From assembly GCF_034006445.1 (NCBI RefSeq), contig NZ_JAVESS010000005.1, positions 62,001 to 126,000 on the forward strand: a stretch of 64,000 nucleotides of DNA, read 5' to 3'. This DNA is from Desulfovibrio sp. GTDB taxonomy: Bacteria; Desulfobacterota; Desulfovibrionia; Desulfovibrionales; Desulfovibrionaceae. Shown here in pieces: positions 25,905-33,785 of the stretch; the stretch's first letter is position 1; every line of letters begins with the position of its first letter. The notes beneath the pieces are model-generated. The model had not been told where the DNA came from. It did not search any database and was given only the letters and a program-made list of their open reading frames with translations. Made by a program: the position numbers and the translations under genes.

Positions 25905-27091
25905 TGCCGTTCCCCTTCGCCAGCGCTGTTGGCGGCGGCATCAGTGTCTTCCATGGCCCGGCGCATGCCGCGCACCAGGGCCAGCTCGGCCTGAAAATCC
26001 ACATAATGCGGTAGCTTTAGGTGCTGCACAAAACCCGAGGCTTCCACATTGTCGCTGTGACTGAGCACAAATTCCTCATCCTGGGCCGGGCCTTTGATGG
26101 GCTCGTCGTAGTCCGCCGACTGCAAGGCTCTGTCCACCAGGGCCATGCTCAGGGCCTTGCGCTCGTTTTCGCCGAAGCTCAGACCGTAGCCCCGCGTAAA
26201 ACAGGGCTTCACGCCGTTGCCGCCATGAAATTTGTTGACGGTTTCGCATTCCGTGAGGGGCAGACGCGCTACCACCACGGCAAAGCCCAGTTCCTCGGGT
26301 ACAAAGCTTACTTCTACCGAACCCATGCGTATTTCGCCCGCAAAGGGATGGGTGGAGCCGTAGCCGCGCTGGGTGGAATAGGCCAGGGCCAGCATCAGGC
26401 CCTCGTCGCCGCGCGCCAGATTTTGCAGCCGCGCGTCACGCCCTGCGGGCAGGGTAAGCGCGCCGCGTGTGATGTCGGTGGGGGCGGCAGAGGGCGCGTT
26501 GGCGTCTTCTTCTGCCGGAGTGGGCAAAAGACCTTCTTTTTCAAGAAAATCCATGACCTTTGCATAGCTGCGGGGAGATTCTGGCTGCGGGCTTTCCGGC
26601 AGGGTCTGTGCCGGTGCGGCAGTGGCCTGCAAGCTTTCCTGCGTGGCCTGTTCCGCGAGTGAGCCGCAAAAATCCCTGGCAGCGCGGGTCAGCAATGAAG
26701 CATCCAGCAGGCGGTGGGTATAATCAAAGGTATGCCCCAGCACCTGCCCGCCGGGGATGTCTTTATACGTGGCGGAGATGCGCCGCCGTATCCGCATGGC
26801 AGCGGTGTTGACGGGCAGGGAAGAGCCAAAGCGGCTCAGCGTGGTGCGGAAGGCCCGTAGCAGAAAAACGGCTTCAACGAGATCGCCCCTGGCCTGCTTG
26901 ACCGCCAGAGCGGCAAGTTCCGGCGCGTACAGCGCACCTTCGGCCATGACCCTGTCTACGGACAGGGAAAGCTGCTCCATAATCTGATCCACACCCAGCT
27001 CCGGCACGGCGGTGTCGCCCCGGCGCGCCCGGGCCAGCAATTTGTGGGCGGCATTGATGGCTTTTTCGCCACCTTTTACAGCAACATACAT
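25901..27091 (-). CDS. phnI: C-P lyase core subunit PhnI
   Basis: Nucleosidase subunit of the C-P lyase core complex (PhnGHIJ), 396 residues. It starts with the family's MYVAVKGGEKAINAAHKLLA. Other landmarks: DQIMEQLSLSVDRVMAEGALY, MRIRRRISATYKDIPGGQVLG, TLPAGRDARLQNLARGDEG and AYSTQRGYGSTHPFAGEIR, ending in KLPHYVDFQAELALVRGMRR. A Pro/Ser/Glu-rich linker (about 165-205) is less conserved. PhnH ends three bases before its start. Confidence 0.95.
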   Translation of the reverse strand: MYVAVKGGEKAINAAHKLLARARRGDTAVPELGVDQIMEQLSLSVDRVMAEGALYAPELAALAVKQARGDLVEAVFLLRAFRTTLSRFGSSLPVNTAAMRIRRRISATYKDIPGGQVLGHTFDYTHRLLDASLLTRAARDFCGSLAEQATQESLQATAAPAQTLPESPQPESPRSYAKVMDFLEKEGLLPTPAEEDANAPSAAPTDITRGALTLPAGRDARLQNLARGDEGLMLALAYSTQRGYGSTHPFAGEIRMGSVEVSFVPEELGFAVVVARLPLTECETVNKFHGGNGVKPCFTRGYGLSFGENERKALSMALVDRALQSADYDEPIKGPAQDEEFVLSHSDNVEASGFVQHLKLPHYVDFQAELALVRGMRRAMEDTDAAANSAGEGERQ

Positions 27092-27093
27092 GC

Positions 27094-27747
27094 TCAGGCC
27101 TCCGGCGCTTGCGGCATCGCGCTTATGCTGGTTGTGCGGGGCAAGCCCGCCATGAAGGCTCCGTTGCCGGACAGGTTGTCGTCCAGCAGCAGCACGTCAA
27201 CGCCCTGAGGGTAGGCCTGATGGTTGGCGTGCCACTGCTCCGCAAAGGTCTGGGGCAGTCCTTTGCACGCCAGAGGCCGCACGCCAGTGCCGCCCGTATC
27301 CGGCCCGCCGATGCCTGGCCCGGCAGCGCTGAAGTCCGCTGGGCCTGTCAGACGCACGGCCAGCACCAGGGTGGCGCTCTGCTCCGGGCAGGGGGCCGAA
27401 CCTTGGGCAAAGGCGGCGAGAGGGGGCATGATCAGGGGGGAGGCAATAAAGGCAAAGGCGGCGAGGGCGGGGTCTTCCGTAAGGGGTGCGCCGCAGTGAA
27501 AACGCAGATAGGTGTGCAGCGCCTCGGTGCGCAGTTCAGGCTGCAGCCACAGCGGGGTTTCGCCGTCGCACAGGGTCAGGGCCAGCGCGGCCATGCCGGA
27601 GCCGAAAGCGTTGCCCGGAACCGGCATGGGCGGCAGCGCCGGAAGGGGCACGGGGCGGGCGGGGCGGCTCATGGCGTCCAGCACGGCACGATAGTAGCAT
27701 TGGCAGTCCAGTACGGGGTTTGCAAATCCATGCGCCAGGACGGTCAT
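27094..27747 (-). CDS. phnH: C-P lyase core subunit PhnH
   Basis: 217-residue structural subunit of the core complex. N-terminal GFANPVLDCQCYYRAVLDAMSRP and later FRFHCGAPLTEDPALAAFAF, with VDVLLLDDN near the end, fit the family. The Gly-rich insert GPGIGGPDTGGTGV is unusual. Starts 4 bases inside phnG and stops two bases before phnI. Confidence 0.92.
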   Translation of the reverse strand: MTVLAHGFANPVLDCQCYYRAVLDAMSRPARPVPLPALPPMPVPGNAFGSGMAALALTLCDGETPLWLQPELRTEALHTYLRFHCGAPLTEDPALAAFAFIASPLIMPPLAAFAQGSAPCPEQSATLVLAVRLTGPADFSAAGPGIGGPDTGGTGVRPLACKGLPQTFAEQWHANHQAYPQGVDVLLLDDNLSGNGAFMAGLPRTTSISAMPQAPEA

Positions 27748-28268
27748 GCGTCTTCTCCCCGCGCCAGCGTAAAAAAGTCCACCCGCGTGGGGGCCGTTGC
27801 GCGTTCTTCTTCAGCAGCCTCATGCGCTTCACGCGCGCGCAGATGGTCAAAAAGTTCCAGGCTGAGGCGCGTGGCGTAGCCCGGCAGCTGCATGAGCGCA
27901 TCGCACAGCGCTGCCAGTTCGGCGTGGCGCGGCCTGTTGCCGCATATCCAGGCATAGCCCTGCACGGGGCTGTCCGGCAGGGCGTAGCGCCCTGCGCTGG
28001 CGGAAGGCGCTGCCCCGTCCTGCTGTCCAGGAGCGGGGGACAGGGTGACGGCACAGCGCGTGATGAGCATTTCGCCCAGATTGAACCGCGCGCCGCCGGT
28101 TTTGCCTTCCACCATCAGCAAGCCTGCCTCTGGTCTGCGCAAAAACGTGTAGCTCACCGCCTGTGCCAGGGGATGCAGCAACTCCTGCAGGGTGTCCTCC
28201 GGCGCAAGGGCCAGCAGGCGCATCCATTGCGGCCGCGTCAGCGCAACCGCGTTTTTGGAAAGGGTCAT
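27744..28268 (-). CDS. phnG: C-P lyase core subunit PhnG
   Basis: First gene of the phn operon, about 174 residues from the ATG at 28268, which has the ribosome site AGGTGG; a longer frame to 28355 lacks one and exceeds the family size. Landmarks: RPQWMRLLALAPEDTLQELL, GLLMVEGKTGGARFNLGEML and the typical ITRCAVTL. The residues AREAHEAAEEERATAPTRVDFFT form the usual helical end. It begins the core complex genes in the standard order G-H-I-J. No phnF or other regulator gene precedes it. Confidence 0.92.
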   Translation of the reverse strand: MTLSKNAVALTRPQWMRLLALAPEDTLQELLHPLAQAVSYTFLRRPEAGLLMVEGKTGGARFNLGEMLITRCAVTLSPAPGQQDGAAPSASAGRYALPDSPVQGYAWICGNRPRHAELAALCDALMQLPGYATRLSLELFDHLRAREAHEAAEEERATAPTRVDFFTLARGEDA

Positions 28269-28405
28269 GTTCTTCCACCTGTATTTCTTGCTGCGCGCAA
28301 AAATTCGCGCTGGACAAGGGTATAGAGGCGGTGTGTGAACACTTGTTGACGGCATGGAGGTAATTATGTGTCACTCATGTGCTCAAGGGTGAGCATCATC
28401 GACCA

Positions 28406-28424
28406 AAAGGGGATAATCCCCTTT
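28406..28424. promoter_or_regulatory. Perfect palindrome upstream of the phn operon
   Basis: AAAGGGGAT and ATCCCCTTT (9-bp arms, one central base), 138-156 bases upstream of phnG. It could be a regulator site or a small hairpin. The rest of 28269-28700 shows no convincing gene; I could not pick a clear phn promoter. Confidence 0.45.
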
Positions 28425-28710
28425 AACTACAGCACATATTGGTGATTCCCATATTCCAGACAGCTCACAGTGTTGTATGGGCGTATTTTTGCCGCATCAG
28501 GCCGCGTTTTAACGTTCTTCATGGCAGCAGCGTTTGGAAGTTATCCCGCCCGGGAGGGTATGGGGAAATCAAGGCAACAGAGAATGTTTCAATTTTCAGA
28601 TGACACAAATGGGGGAAGCACGGCGTCATTTTCTGACAGGGAAAAGACAGGGGAGAGGGGAAAAAAATGGGAATGGCGGAGGGAAGGGGGCAAACGAAAA
28701 AAGGACTCGG

Positions 28711-28821
28711 GTACACTGTGACGCCAAGATTGCACAGATTGAGGCGGAATATGTTCGCATTGTTTCGGGGTATGAAGAGGACATTTTAGGGTGGCAGCCG
28801 CCGAAGCCTGAACGGTCCTGA
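28711..28821 (+). pseudogene. Possible 3' fragment of a phage gene
   Basis: An open frame ending at TGA 28821 reads ...CDAKIAQIEAEYVRIVSGYE and then DILGWQPPKPERS, which looks like a real protein end. Upstream in the same frame the sequence is low-complexity and unlike protein. It is probably the left-end remnant of a gene cut by the prophage boundary. Confidence 0.35.
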
Positions 28822-28834
28822 AGAGGTGAATAGC

Positions 28835-29266
28835 ATGGACAAACGTGAATTTGTGGCCTCTTTTAGTGTAAAAGTTGACACTCGCCGCATTGCCTTTGAA
28901 GTGTCGCCTGCCCCTCTTTATGACGGCCCGGAAGGGTTTTACAGGGTTCGTGCTGCGCGGCTCTGGATTGATACCCCGGACAAGAAGCCGCGTTTTTTCG
29001 ATAAGGCGGGATTGGCCCGGCTGGTGGAAGATATGGCGTTTGGCGGGCTGCCTGACCCGCCGAAAGCGCCGTCAATTCCTTATCCTTCCCGCGTATCCGT
29101 GCGTTTTTGGCGCAATGGAATGCCGTACTACATTGGAAGTTGGACTAACACAGCCCCTATTCTGGATTACACCGGGGAATGGGTTGTCAATGTTTCCATA
29201 GATGGGAAGCGAGTCTTTGTATCAGTTAGAAGCGTTGTAGTACATGGAGGAAAGAGCCGTGGATAA
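28835..29266 (+). CDS. Hypothetical phage protein
   Basis: 143 residues from the ATG at 28835 with AAGAGGTG six bases before; a GTG at 28826 is in frame but sits in that site. A mixed alpha/beta small protein with many aromatics (RVRAARLWIDTPDKKPRFF, VRFWRNGMPYYIGSW) and a beta-rich end (EWVVNVSIDGKRVFVSVRSV). No motif recognised. It overlaps the gp16-like gene by 8 bases, so it belongs to the early/middle Mu-like transcription unit. Confidence 0.6.
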   Translation: MDKREFVASFSVKVDTRRIAFEVSPAPLYDGPEGFYRVRAARLWIDTPDKKPRFFDKAGLARLVEDMAFGGLPDPPKAPSIPYPSRVSVRFWRNGMPYYIGSWTNTAPILDYTGEWVVNVSIDGKRVFVSVRSVVVHGGKSRG

Positions 29267-29753
29267 AGAAAGAATGCGTCTTGGGCTGTATAGAAAAATT
29301 GAAATTGCCCGTAAGCAGCTTCCGGCAATGGATGAAGAAGCTTTTCGGCAACGGCTGGAAAGCAGCTTTGGCGTTCGCAGCCGCACGGAGCTTTCAATTC
29401 ACCAGCTATCGCAACTGGTACATGAGTTTGCCATACAGGATGGCGTGCAATACACGGCTCCGGCGAAATCACGAAACAAGACCGTGCGCCCGCACTCGCG
29501 CCCAGACTGGATTGAAATTACCGACAATATGGAGTTTGCCGAAGAAAAACGCCAGATTTTAGCGATTTGGCGCAAACTTGGTTACTCCATGAGCAGTCTT
29601 GATACGCGAGTTAAACGGGCGTTCGGCGTGCCGGTGTTTGTGTGGCTCAAGAACCGGGGCCATATATCGTCATTACTGACTGATTTACAGCGCCGCGAAA
29701 AGGCATTTGAGCGCAAGCAGGCCAAGGAAGGTCAAGCCGGTGAGCTTTCCTGA
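29259..29753 (+). CDS. Mu gp16-like regulatory protein (GemA, DUF1018)
   Basis: 164 residues. The GTG at 29259 is preferred because GGAGGAAAGAG precedes it at good distance; an ATG at 29244 overlaps that site. The DUF1018 pattern is visible: YRKIEIARKQLPAMDEEAFR, SRTELSIHQLSQLVHEF, then a linker and IWRKLGYSMSSLDTRVKRAFG. In Mu, gp16/GemA affects host gene expression and DNA topology; the function in this remnant is unproven. It overlaps the next gene by 14 bases. Confidence 0.8.
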   Translation: MDKERMRLGLYRKIEIARKQLPAMDEEAFRQRLESSFGVRSRTELSIHQLSQLVHEFAIQDGVQYTAPAKSRNKTVRPHSRPDWIEITDNMEFAEEKRQILAIWRKLGYSMSSLDTRVKRAFGVPVFVWLKNRGHISSLLTDLQRREKAFERKQAKEGQAGELS

Positions 29754-30093
29754 CCTTCGGGCGCTGGTGCTGGACCGTTACAAGTCCATTCATGCTTTTT
29801 GTACCGCACACCCGGCATTAAAACGGTCTACGGTCTATGCCGTTCTGGCCGGGCGCTATCCGGGCAACAGTGAAAAACAGGCGGCCACAATACGAGCCGT
29901 AATTTTGGGGCGAAAAGACGAACCAGCGGGGCAGGCGGCCCCCGGTGCGTCGCGGGTGGAGGTTGTGGACGCCTTGCAGAGTATCCGCTGCAACCATTGC
30001 CGCCGCTTGGACCGTCGAAACTGTTTTGAGTGCCGGGCGCAAACAGAAAGGGAAGCGCGGGAATTATATACAACGCTCTTTCCGGGGAGATAA
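29740..30093 (+). CDS. Phage DNA-binding-type protein with C4 zinc finger
   Basis: 117 residues from the GTG at 29740, with AAGGAAGG eight bases upstream, inside the end of the gp16-like gene. The N-terminal half looks like a helix-turn-helix (LVLDRYKSIHAFCTAHPALK and RSTVYAVLAGRYPG). The C-terminal half has a four-cysteine zinc-binding motif (RCNHCRRLDRRNCFECRA; CX2C-X7-CX2C). It occupies the place where Mu-like phages carry a middle regulator. No named family assigned. Confidence 0.6.
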   Translation: MSFPDLRALVLDRYKSIHAFCTAHPALKRSTVYAVLAGRYPGNSEKQAATIRAVILGRKDEPAGQAAPGASRVEVVDALQSIRCNHCRRLDRRNCFECRAQTEREARELYTTLFPGR

Positions 30094-30098
30094 AAGGC

Positions 30099-30185
30099 AT
30101 GGCAAGAACATTAATTCAGGATGTAGTCACGCTTATAAAAGAGGGGTGGCGGCCCTATAACGCAGAGCCGGACCATTCCGTGTAG
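30099..30185 (+). pseudogene. Short truncated phage ORF
   Basis: ATG at 30099 reads MARTLIQDVVTLIKEGWRPY and stops at TAG 30183-30185 after 28 residues. Coding character continues in the same frame beyond the stop (QRLGCTFVLRGRN), so a once longer small gene was probably cut by a nonsense change. It has no listed homologue that I recognise. Confidence 0.35.
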
Positions 30186-30192
30186 CAGCGTC

Positions 30193-30815
30193 TTGGTTGT
30201 ACATTTGTTTTGCGTGGTCGTAACCGTTTGGAAGGCGCAGGAACTATATTGCGTCGACCGTCTGTCTTTCGCCCGCGTTGCCGAACTGACCGGCGTAACC
30301 GCGACTACACTTAAAAACGGGTCTGAAAAGTACGGATGGCGGGCAAACGAGAAGAAATCGCCCAAGCGGAAAGCGATATCCGGGTCAACACCATAACTGC
30401 CCGCAAAACGGCCTTGGAAATGCTTTTAAAGGCCGGGGACGGCAAAGAGGCGTCACAAATGGCGTTTGCCGTGGCTTCTTTGGAAAGCCTGGCGCTCAAA
30501 CAAGCGGAACTTTCCGCCGCTGGGAAAATTCCCAGCGCAGCCGCCCCGGCCCGGCCCCAAATTGCCACGCGGGCGGATGCCGTGGCCGTTCTACGAGACG
30601 CTGTAGAACAAAAGTTGGGGCTTGCCCTGTCTGACCCGGCCAAAATCACCACGGCAACGGTGCAGGACGTGAAGCGTTGCCTTGACCTTGTGGCGGAGCT
30701 TGAAGCCAGCCTGCCTAAAGATGCGGAGCCGGAAGAAGCCAAACGGCGCGGTTTATCCAGCGACACGGCTCAAAGCATTTACAAGGCGCTGGGCATTACG
30801 GAGGGCGTGGAATGA
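30193..30815 (+). pseudogene. DUF1804 phage protein (small terminase-like), frameshifted
   Basis: The N-terminal half is in frame 1 (AQELYCVDRLSFARVAELTG, VTATTLKNGSEKYGWRA, a helix-turn-helix). The rest is in frame 3 from 30336 (KREEIAQAESDIRVNTITAR ... LGITEGVE). The two parts would join as YGWRA-x-KREEIA if one base were restored near 30350, so a single-base deletion split the gene. The start of the N-terminal part is unclear too. The frame-3 ORF could still be translated from the ATG at 30336, but without the DNA-binding half. It overlaps the large terminase gene by 4 bases. Confidence 0.7.
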
Positions 30816-32293
30816 ACAGCGTCGCAAACGTGTTGATTCCCTACCAGCGCCGCTGGGTAGGCGACAAAAACCGGGTCAAGGTCTGGGAGAAGTCGCGCCG
30901 TATGGGGGCATCCTACGCGGAAGCGCTGGCGTCCGTTCTGGAAGCGGCCCAAAGTGCGGACGCGGGCGGGCAGGATACGTTTTACCTGTCCTATAACAAG
31001 GAAATGACCCAGACGTTCATCCGGGATTGTGCGTACTGGGCAAAAATTTTCAATGTGGTGGCTGGCGAGGCGGAGGAACTGGTTCTGAAGGATGAAGACC
31101 GGGATATTACGGTCTACCGTATACGCTTTGCGTCAGGGTTCAGCATTTGGGGGTTGCCGCCGGAACCCCGTTCGCTCCGCTCCAAACAGGGCCGGGTCAT
31201 CATTGACGAAGCCGCGTTTGTTGACGACTTGCCGGAACTCATGAAAGCGGCCTTTGCCCTGCTCATGTGGGGCGGTAGCGTGTCCATCCTGTCCACACAC
31301 AACGGCGAAGACAATCCTTTCAATGAACTGGTCAAGGAAATTCGGTCCGGGGTCAAACGGTATAGCTTACACCGTACCACGTTGGACGATGCCATAGGCG
31401 ACGGCCTGTATAAAACCATCTGCAAAAGGGCAACTCCGCCCAGGCAGTGGAGTAAAGAAGCTGAAGAAGAATGGCGGGCCGGAATTATTGCGGACTTTGC
31501 GGACGGTGCGGATGAAGAGCTTTTTTGCATTCCGAACCGTTCCAGTGGTGCGTATCTAACCACTGCCATGGTTGAATCGTGCATGTCGGAATCCGTCCCG
31601 CTGATAACTTGGGAATCTCCCGCAAAAGATTTTGTAGACTGGCCGAAGGAAGTTGCGGCGACTTACACACGGGGGTGGCTGTAAGATAATCTGTTCCCGC
31701 TGCTGGAAGCGTTACCGCAGGATTGTGACCATTATGCCGGTGAAGACTTCGGGCGAACCGGCGACCTTTCAGTTTTTGTTCCTGCAACGGAAACAAAGGA
31801 TTTGCGTCTTGTACCGCCATTCATCCTTGAACTGCGAAATTGCCCGTACCGCACACAAGAGCAGATTCTTTTTGCCATCCTTGATGCGCTGCCCCATTTT
31901 TCCGGCATCTCTCTTGATGCACGCGGCAACGGCTCCGCGCTGGCGGAAGCGGCCCGGCAGGAATACTGTCCAGAGCTTGTACGGGAAATTATGATTACCG
32001 AGGCTTGGTACAGGGATACAATGCCCAAGATGAAAGCCCGTTTTGAAGATAAAACCTTGCTGTTGTCAAAGCGGGCGGAAATATTGTCGGATTTTCGTTT
32101 GCTGCGCGTTATCAAGGGCGTTGCCCGCGTGCCGGAGCAGCGCACAACAGACAAAGACGGCAAAAAAAGACATGGCGACGCTGCCGTGGCTGTCGCCATG
32201 CTTGTTGATGCACGGGAACAGTTAGGCAACGTGGAAAAGTGGGAGTGTGAAAGTATCTCCATAAGCAAAGGTGTAAACTTTACAGGTTGGTAA
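30812..32293 (+). pseudogene. Mu gp28-like large terminase, interrupted by an in-frame stop
   Basis: ATPase-nuclease that packages phage DNA. The first 290 codons hold the ATPase part (LIPYQRRWVGDKNRVKVWEK, a Walker-type strand, and GRVIIDEAAFVDDLPELMKA as Walker B). TAA at 31682-31684 stops the frame. The same frame continues without any shift (DNLFPLLEALPQDCDHYAG, then GEDFGRTGDLSVFVPATETK as first nuclease Asp motif) to 32293, and the end HGDAAVAVAMLVDA carries the last acidic residue. One nonsense change therefore separates ATPase and nuclease. Total about 493 codons, a normal length. The downstream half might be made from an internal start. Confidence 0.82.
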
Positions 32294-32308
32294 CTGTTTT
32301 ATTTATTC

Positions 32309-32836
32309 TTAACCTTTATTGTTAAGGTCTCTTAATATTATTTTTACCCTAGCAATAGTTAAAAGCTGTGAAAAAAGAATTATATTCCAGCTATCACGTA
32401 TCGCAAGACTTGAGAAAAGGAAAATTAAAAAATCAAAAAACCACCCACTAAGAATATCAAATCCTTTCAGAATCCATAATATTAATGCGATAAAAAGGAT
32501 GAGGATTACATTCTGCACAATAAAGGCATATGATTCAACTTTACCGGGGTAATGAGTAGATAATTCAGCTATTTCGCTGCTGCATAATAAAGATGTTATG
32601 TTTCCGCACCAAGCTACAGTTATTGCTATGAGAACTCCAAGAAATGGGATTGATAAACTTAATGATGTTTTTGCATCTATATCTACTGTACTTGCAAAAA
32701 TAATTGCAATGGAAATATGCAGTATTATCCAGCCGTCAAGATAGGCTGCAAGTCCAGGACTTTGCCCATTGAGCCCTTTAAAGAGCCATTCCCAGTAAGA
32801 TGGGATTGATATATTATTCTTTTTTGTTTGATTCAT
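32309..32836 (-). CDS. Four-helix membrane protein of the CHAT cassette
   Basis: 175 residues, the last gene of a three-gene minus-strand unit. Predicted membrane helices lie at about 32-50, 57-77, 103-123 and 128-146, with a short cytoplasmic N-terminus (NQTKKNNISIPSYWEWLFKG) and a basic C-terminal tail. No known transporter or toxin motif is seen. It starts 23 bases inside the 309-residue gene, so the two are translationally linked. Base composition is much richer in A/T than the surrounding chromosome. A membrane-damaging effector or a membrane anchor is a reasonable hypothesis, not shown by sequence. Confidence 0.75.
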   Translation of the reverse strand: MNQTKKNNISIPSYWEWLFKGLNGQSPGLAAYLDGWIILHISIAIIFASTVDIDAKTSLSLSIPFLGVLIAITVAWCGNITSLLCSSEIAELSTHYPGKVESYAFIVQNVILILFIALILWILKGFDILSGWFFDFLIFLFSSLAIRDSWNIILFSQLLTIARVKIILRDLNNKG

Positions 32837-33743
32837 GGATTTGTTTGAACTTATCCGTTATTACTTTTAAGAAGTCTTTGCTGTATTCCTTAAAGTCTAC
32901 TGTAAACATTGTTTGCGGTAGGGACAAGGTTGCCTTAGCGGCATTTTCCCGTTTGTCCAGCCTTATAGTTCTTTCTTTGCTTTCTGCTGCGTCCTGAACT
33001 TTTGCGGAAGCTCCAGCTCCATACGCTCCAATATCATGAGAAAGATCAACCAAGCGATTTGGTTCAAGCCCCTCGTCTTTATTTTCTATTGTTATTTGGC
33101 CCCCAGAAGCCTGTGTGTCTTCCATGAGTTCGTTAAATGGGGTATAAATAGTATCTTTAAAATTTGCTGGATTTGGAAGAAGCATTACAATTGTAAACTT
33201 ACTAATCTTATATGAATTTTTGAGTATTTTTATGAATTCATTTGTTTCATAGACTTGACGAGACTTACATATTGAATTTGAAAAAAGCATTTTTTCTTCA
33301 GGTGATAGGGATTTGTATCCATCAGTATTCTTTATATTTTCAATCGCAGATGCAAGTCTGTTAGCTAGTGTTTTTGGGCTGCTTAAACCGGACTTATTTT
33401 CAATAGCAAGGAGTTGCAAATTTTTGTCGTAAATGCAGTGTGAAAAGTCTGCAATTTCTGTCTCAGCTTCAACAAAGTCTTTTTTTTCGCTATCGAATTT
33501 TGCACCAGTCTTAAGGGACTGAACGCCAGCCTTAAAATAAAATCCTGATGAGCTTATTTGTTCAATCTTGGATGTTAAAAAAACTTTATATGCACCAGAT
33601 GGAAGCTGTGGAGAAGTTGCAAGAAGTTTAATAAGCAAATCTTGTCTTGAAACTTCTATTTCGCCTAAGCTTCCCTTTCCCGCTTGCGGCTCTAATACAA
33701 GACGAAACAAAAACAAATCCATAGTTCTTTGATTTTCGCTCAT
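32814..33743 (-). CDS. Unrecognised 309-residue protein of the CHAT cassette
   Basis: Middle gene of the cassette. Soluble, mixed alpha/beta, no signal peptide or membrane helix. Visible segments: MDLFLFRLVLEPQAG at the start, a beta-rich part (GAYKVFLTSKIEQISSSGFY), an LLAIENKSGLSSPKTLANRL stretch, KISKFTIVMLLPNPANF, and a Gly/Ala-rich loop (DIGAYGAGASAKVQDA) before a charged helical tail. The Glu/Lys order in the LLAIENKSG stretch faintly recalls nuclease cores but the motif is incomplete, so I assign no function. It starts with AAGGGT eight bases upstream and ends inside the membrane-protein gene. It could be the sensor or the substrate of the protease. Confidence 0.7.
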   Translation of the reverse strand: MSENQRTMDLFLFRLVLEPQAGKGSLGEIEVSRQDLLIKLLATSPQLPSGAYKVFLTSKIEQISSSGFYFKAGVQSLKTGAKFDSEKKDFVEAETEIADFSHCIYDKNLQLLAIENKSGLSSPKTLANRLASAIENIKNTDGYKSLSPEEKMLFSNSICKSRQVYETNEFIKILKNSYKISKFTIVMLLPNPANFKDTIYTPFNELMEDTQASGGQITIENKDEGLEPNRLVDLSHDIGAYGAGASAKVQDAAESKERTIRLDKRENAAKATLSLPQTMFTVDFKEYSKDFLKVITDKFKQIHESNKKE

Positions 33744-33785
33744 GCCAAGTGACCCTTCGATTAAATGTTGTATAGGATTTTTATG

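Noticed and set aside
28470..28721. 83-codon ORF at the left edge of the prophage
   Set aside because: Low-complexity Lys/Glu/Gly-rich translation; no start signal.
32309..32836. Membrane protein of the cassette as a phage holin or a gasdermin
   Set aside because: It is on the opposite strand to the phage genes and is linked to the CHAT-like gene, unlike a lysis module; gasdermins are larger and beta-rich in the pore domain.
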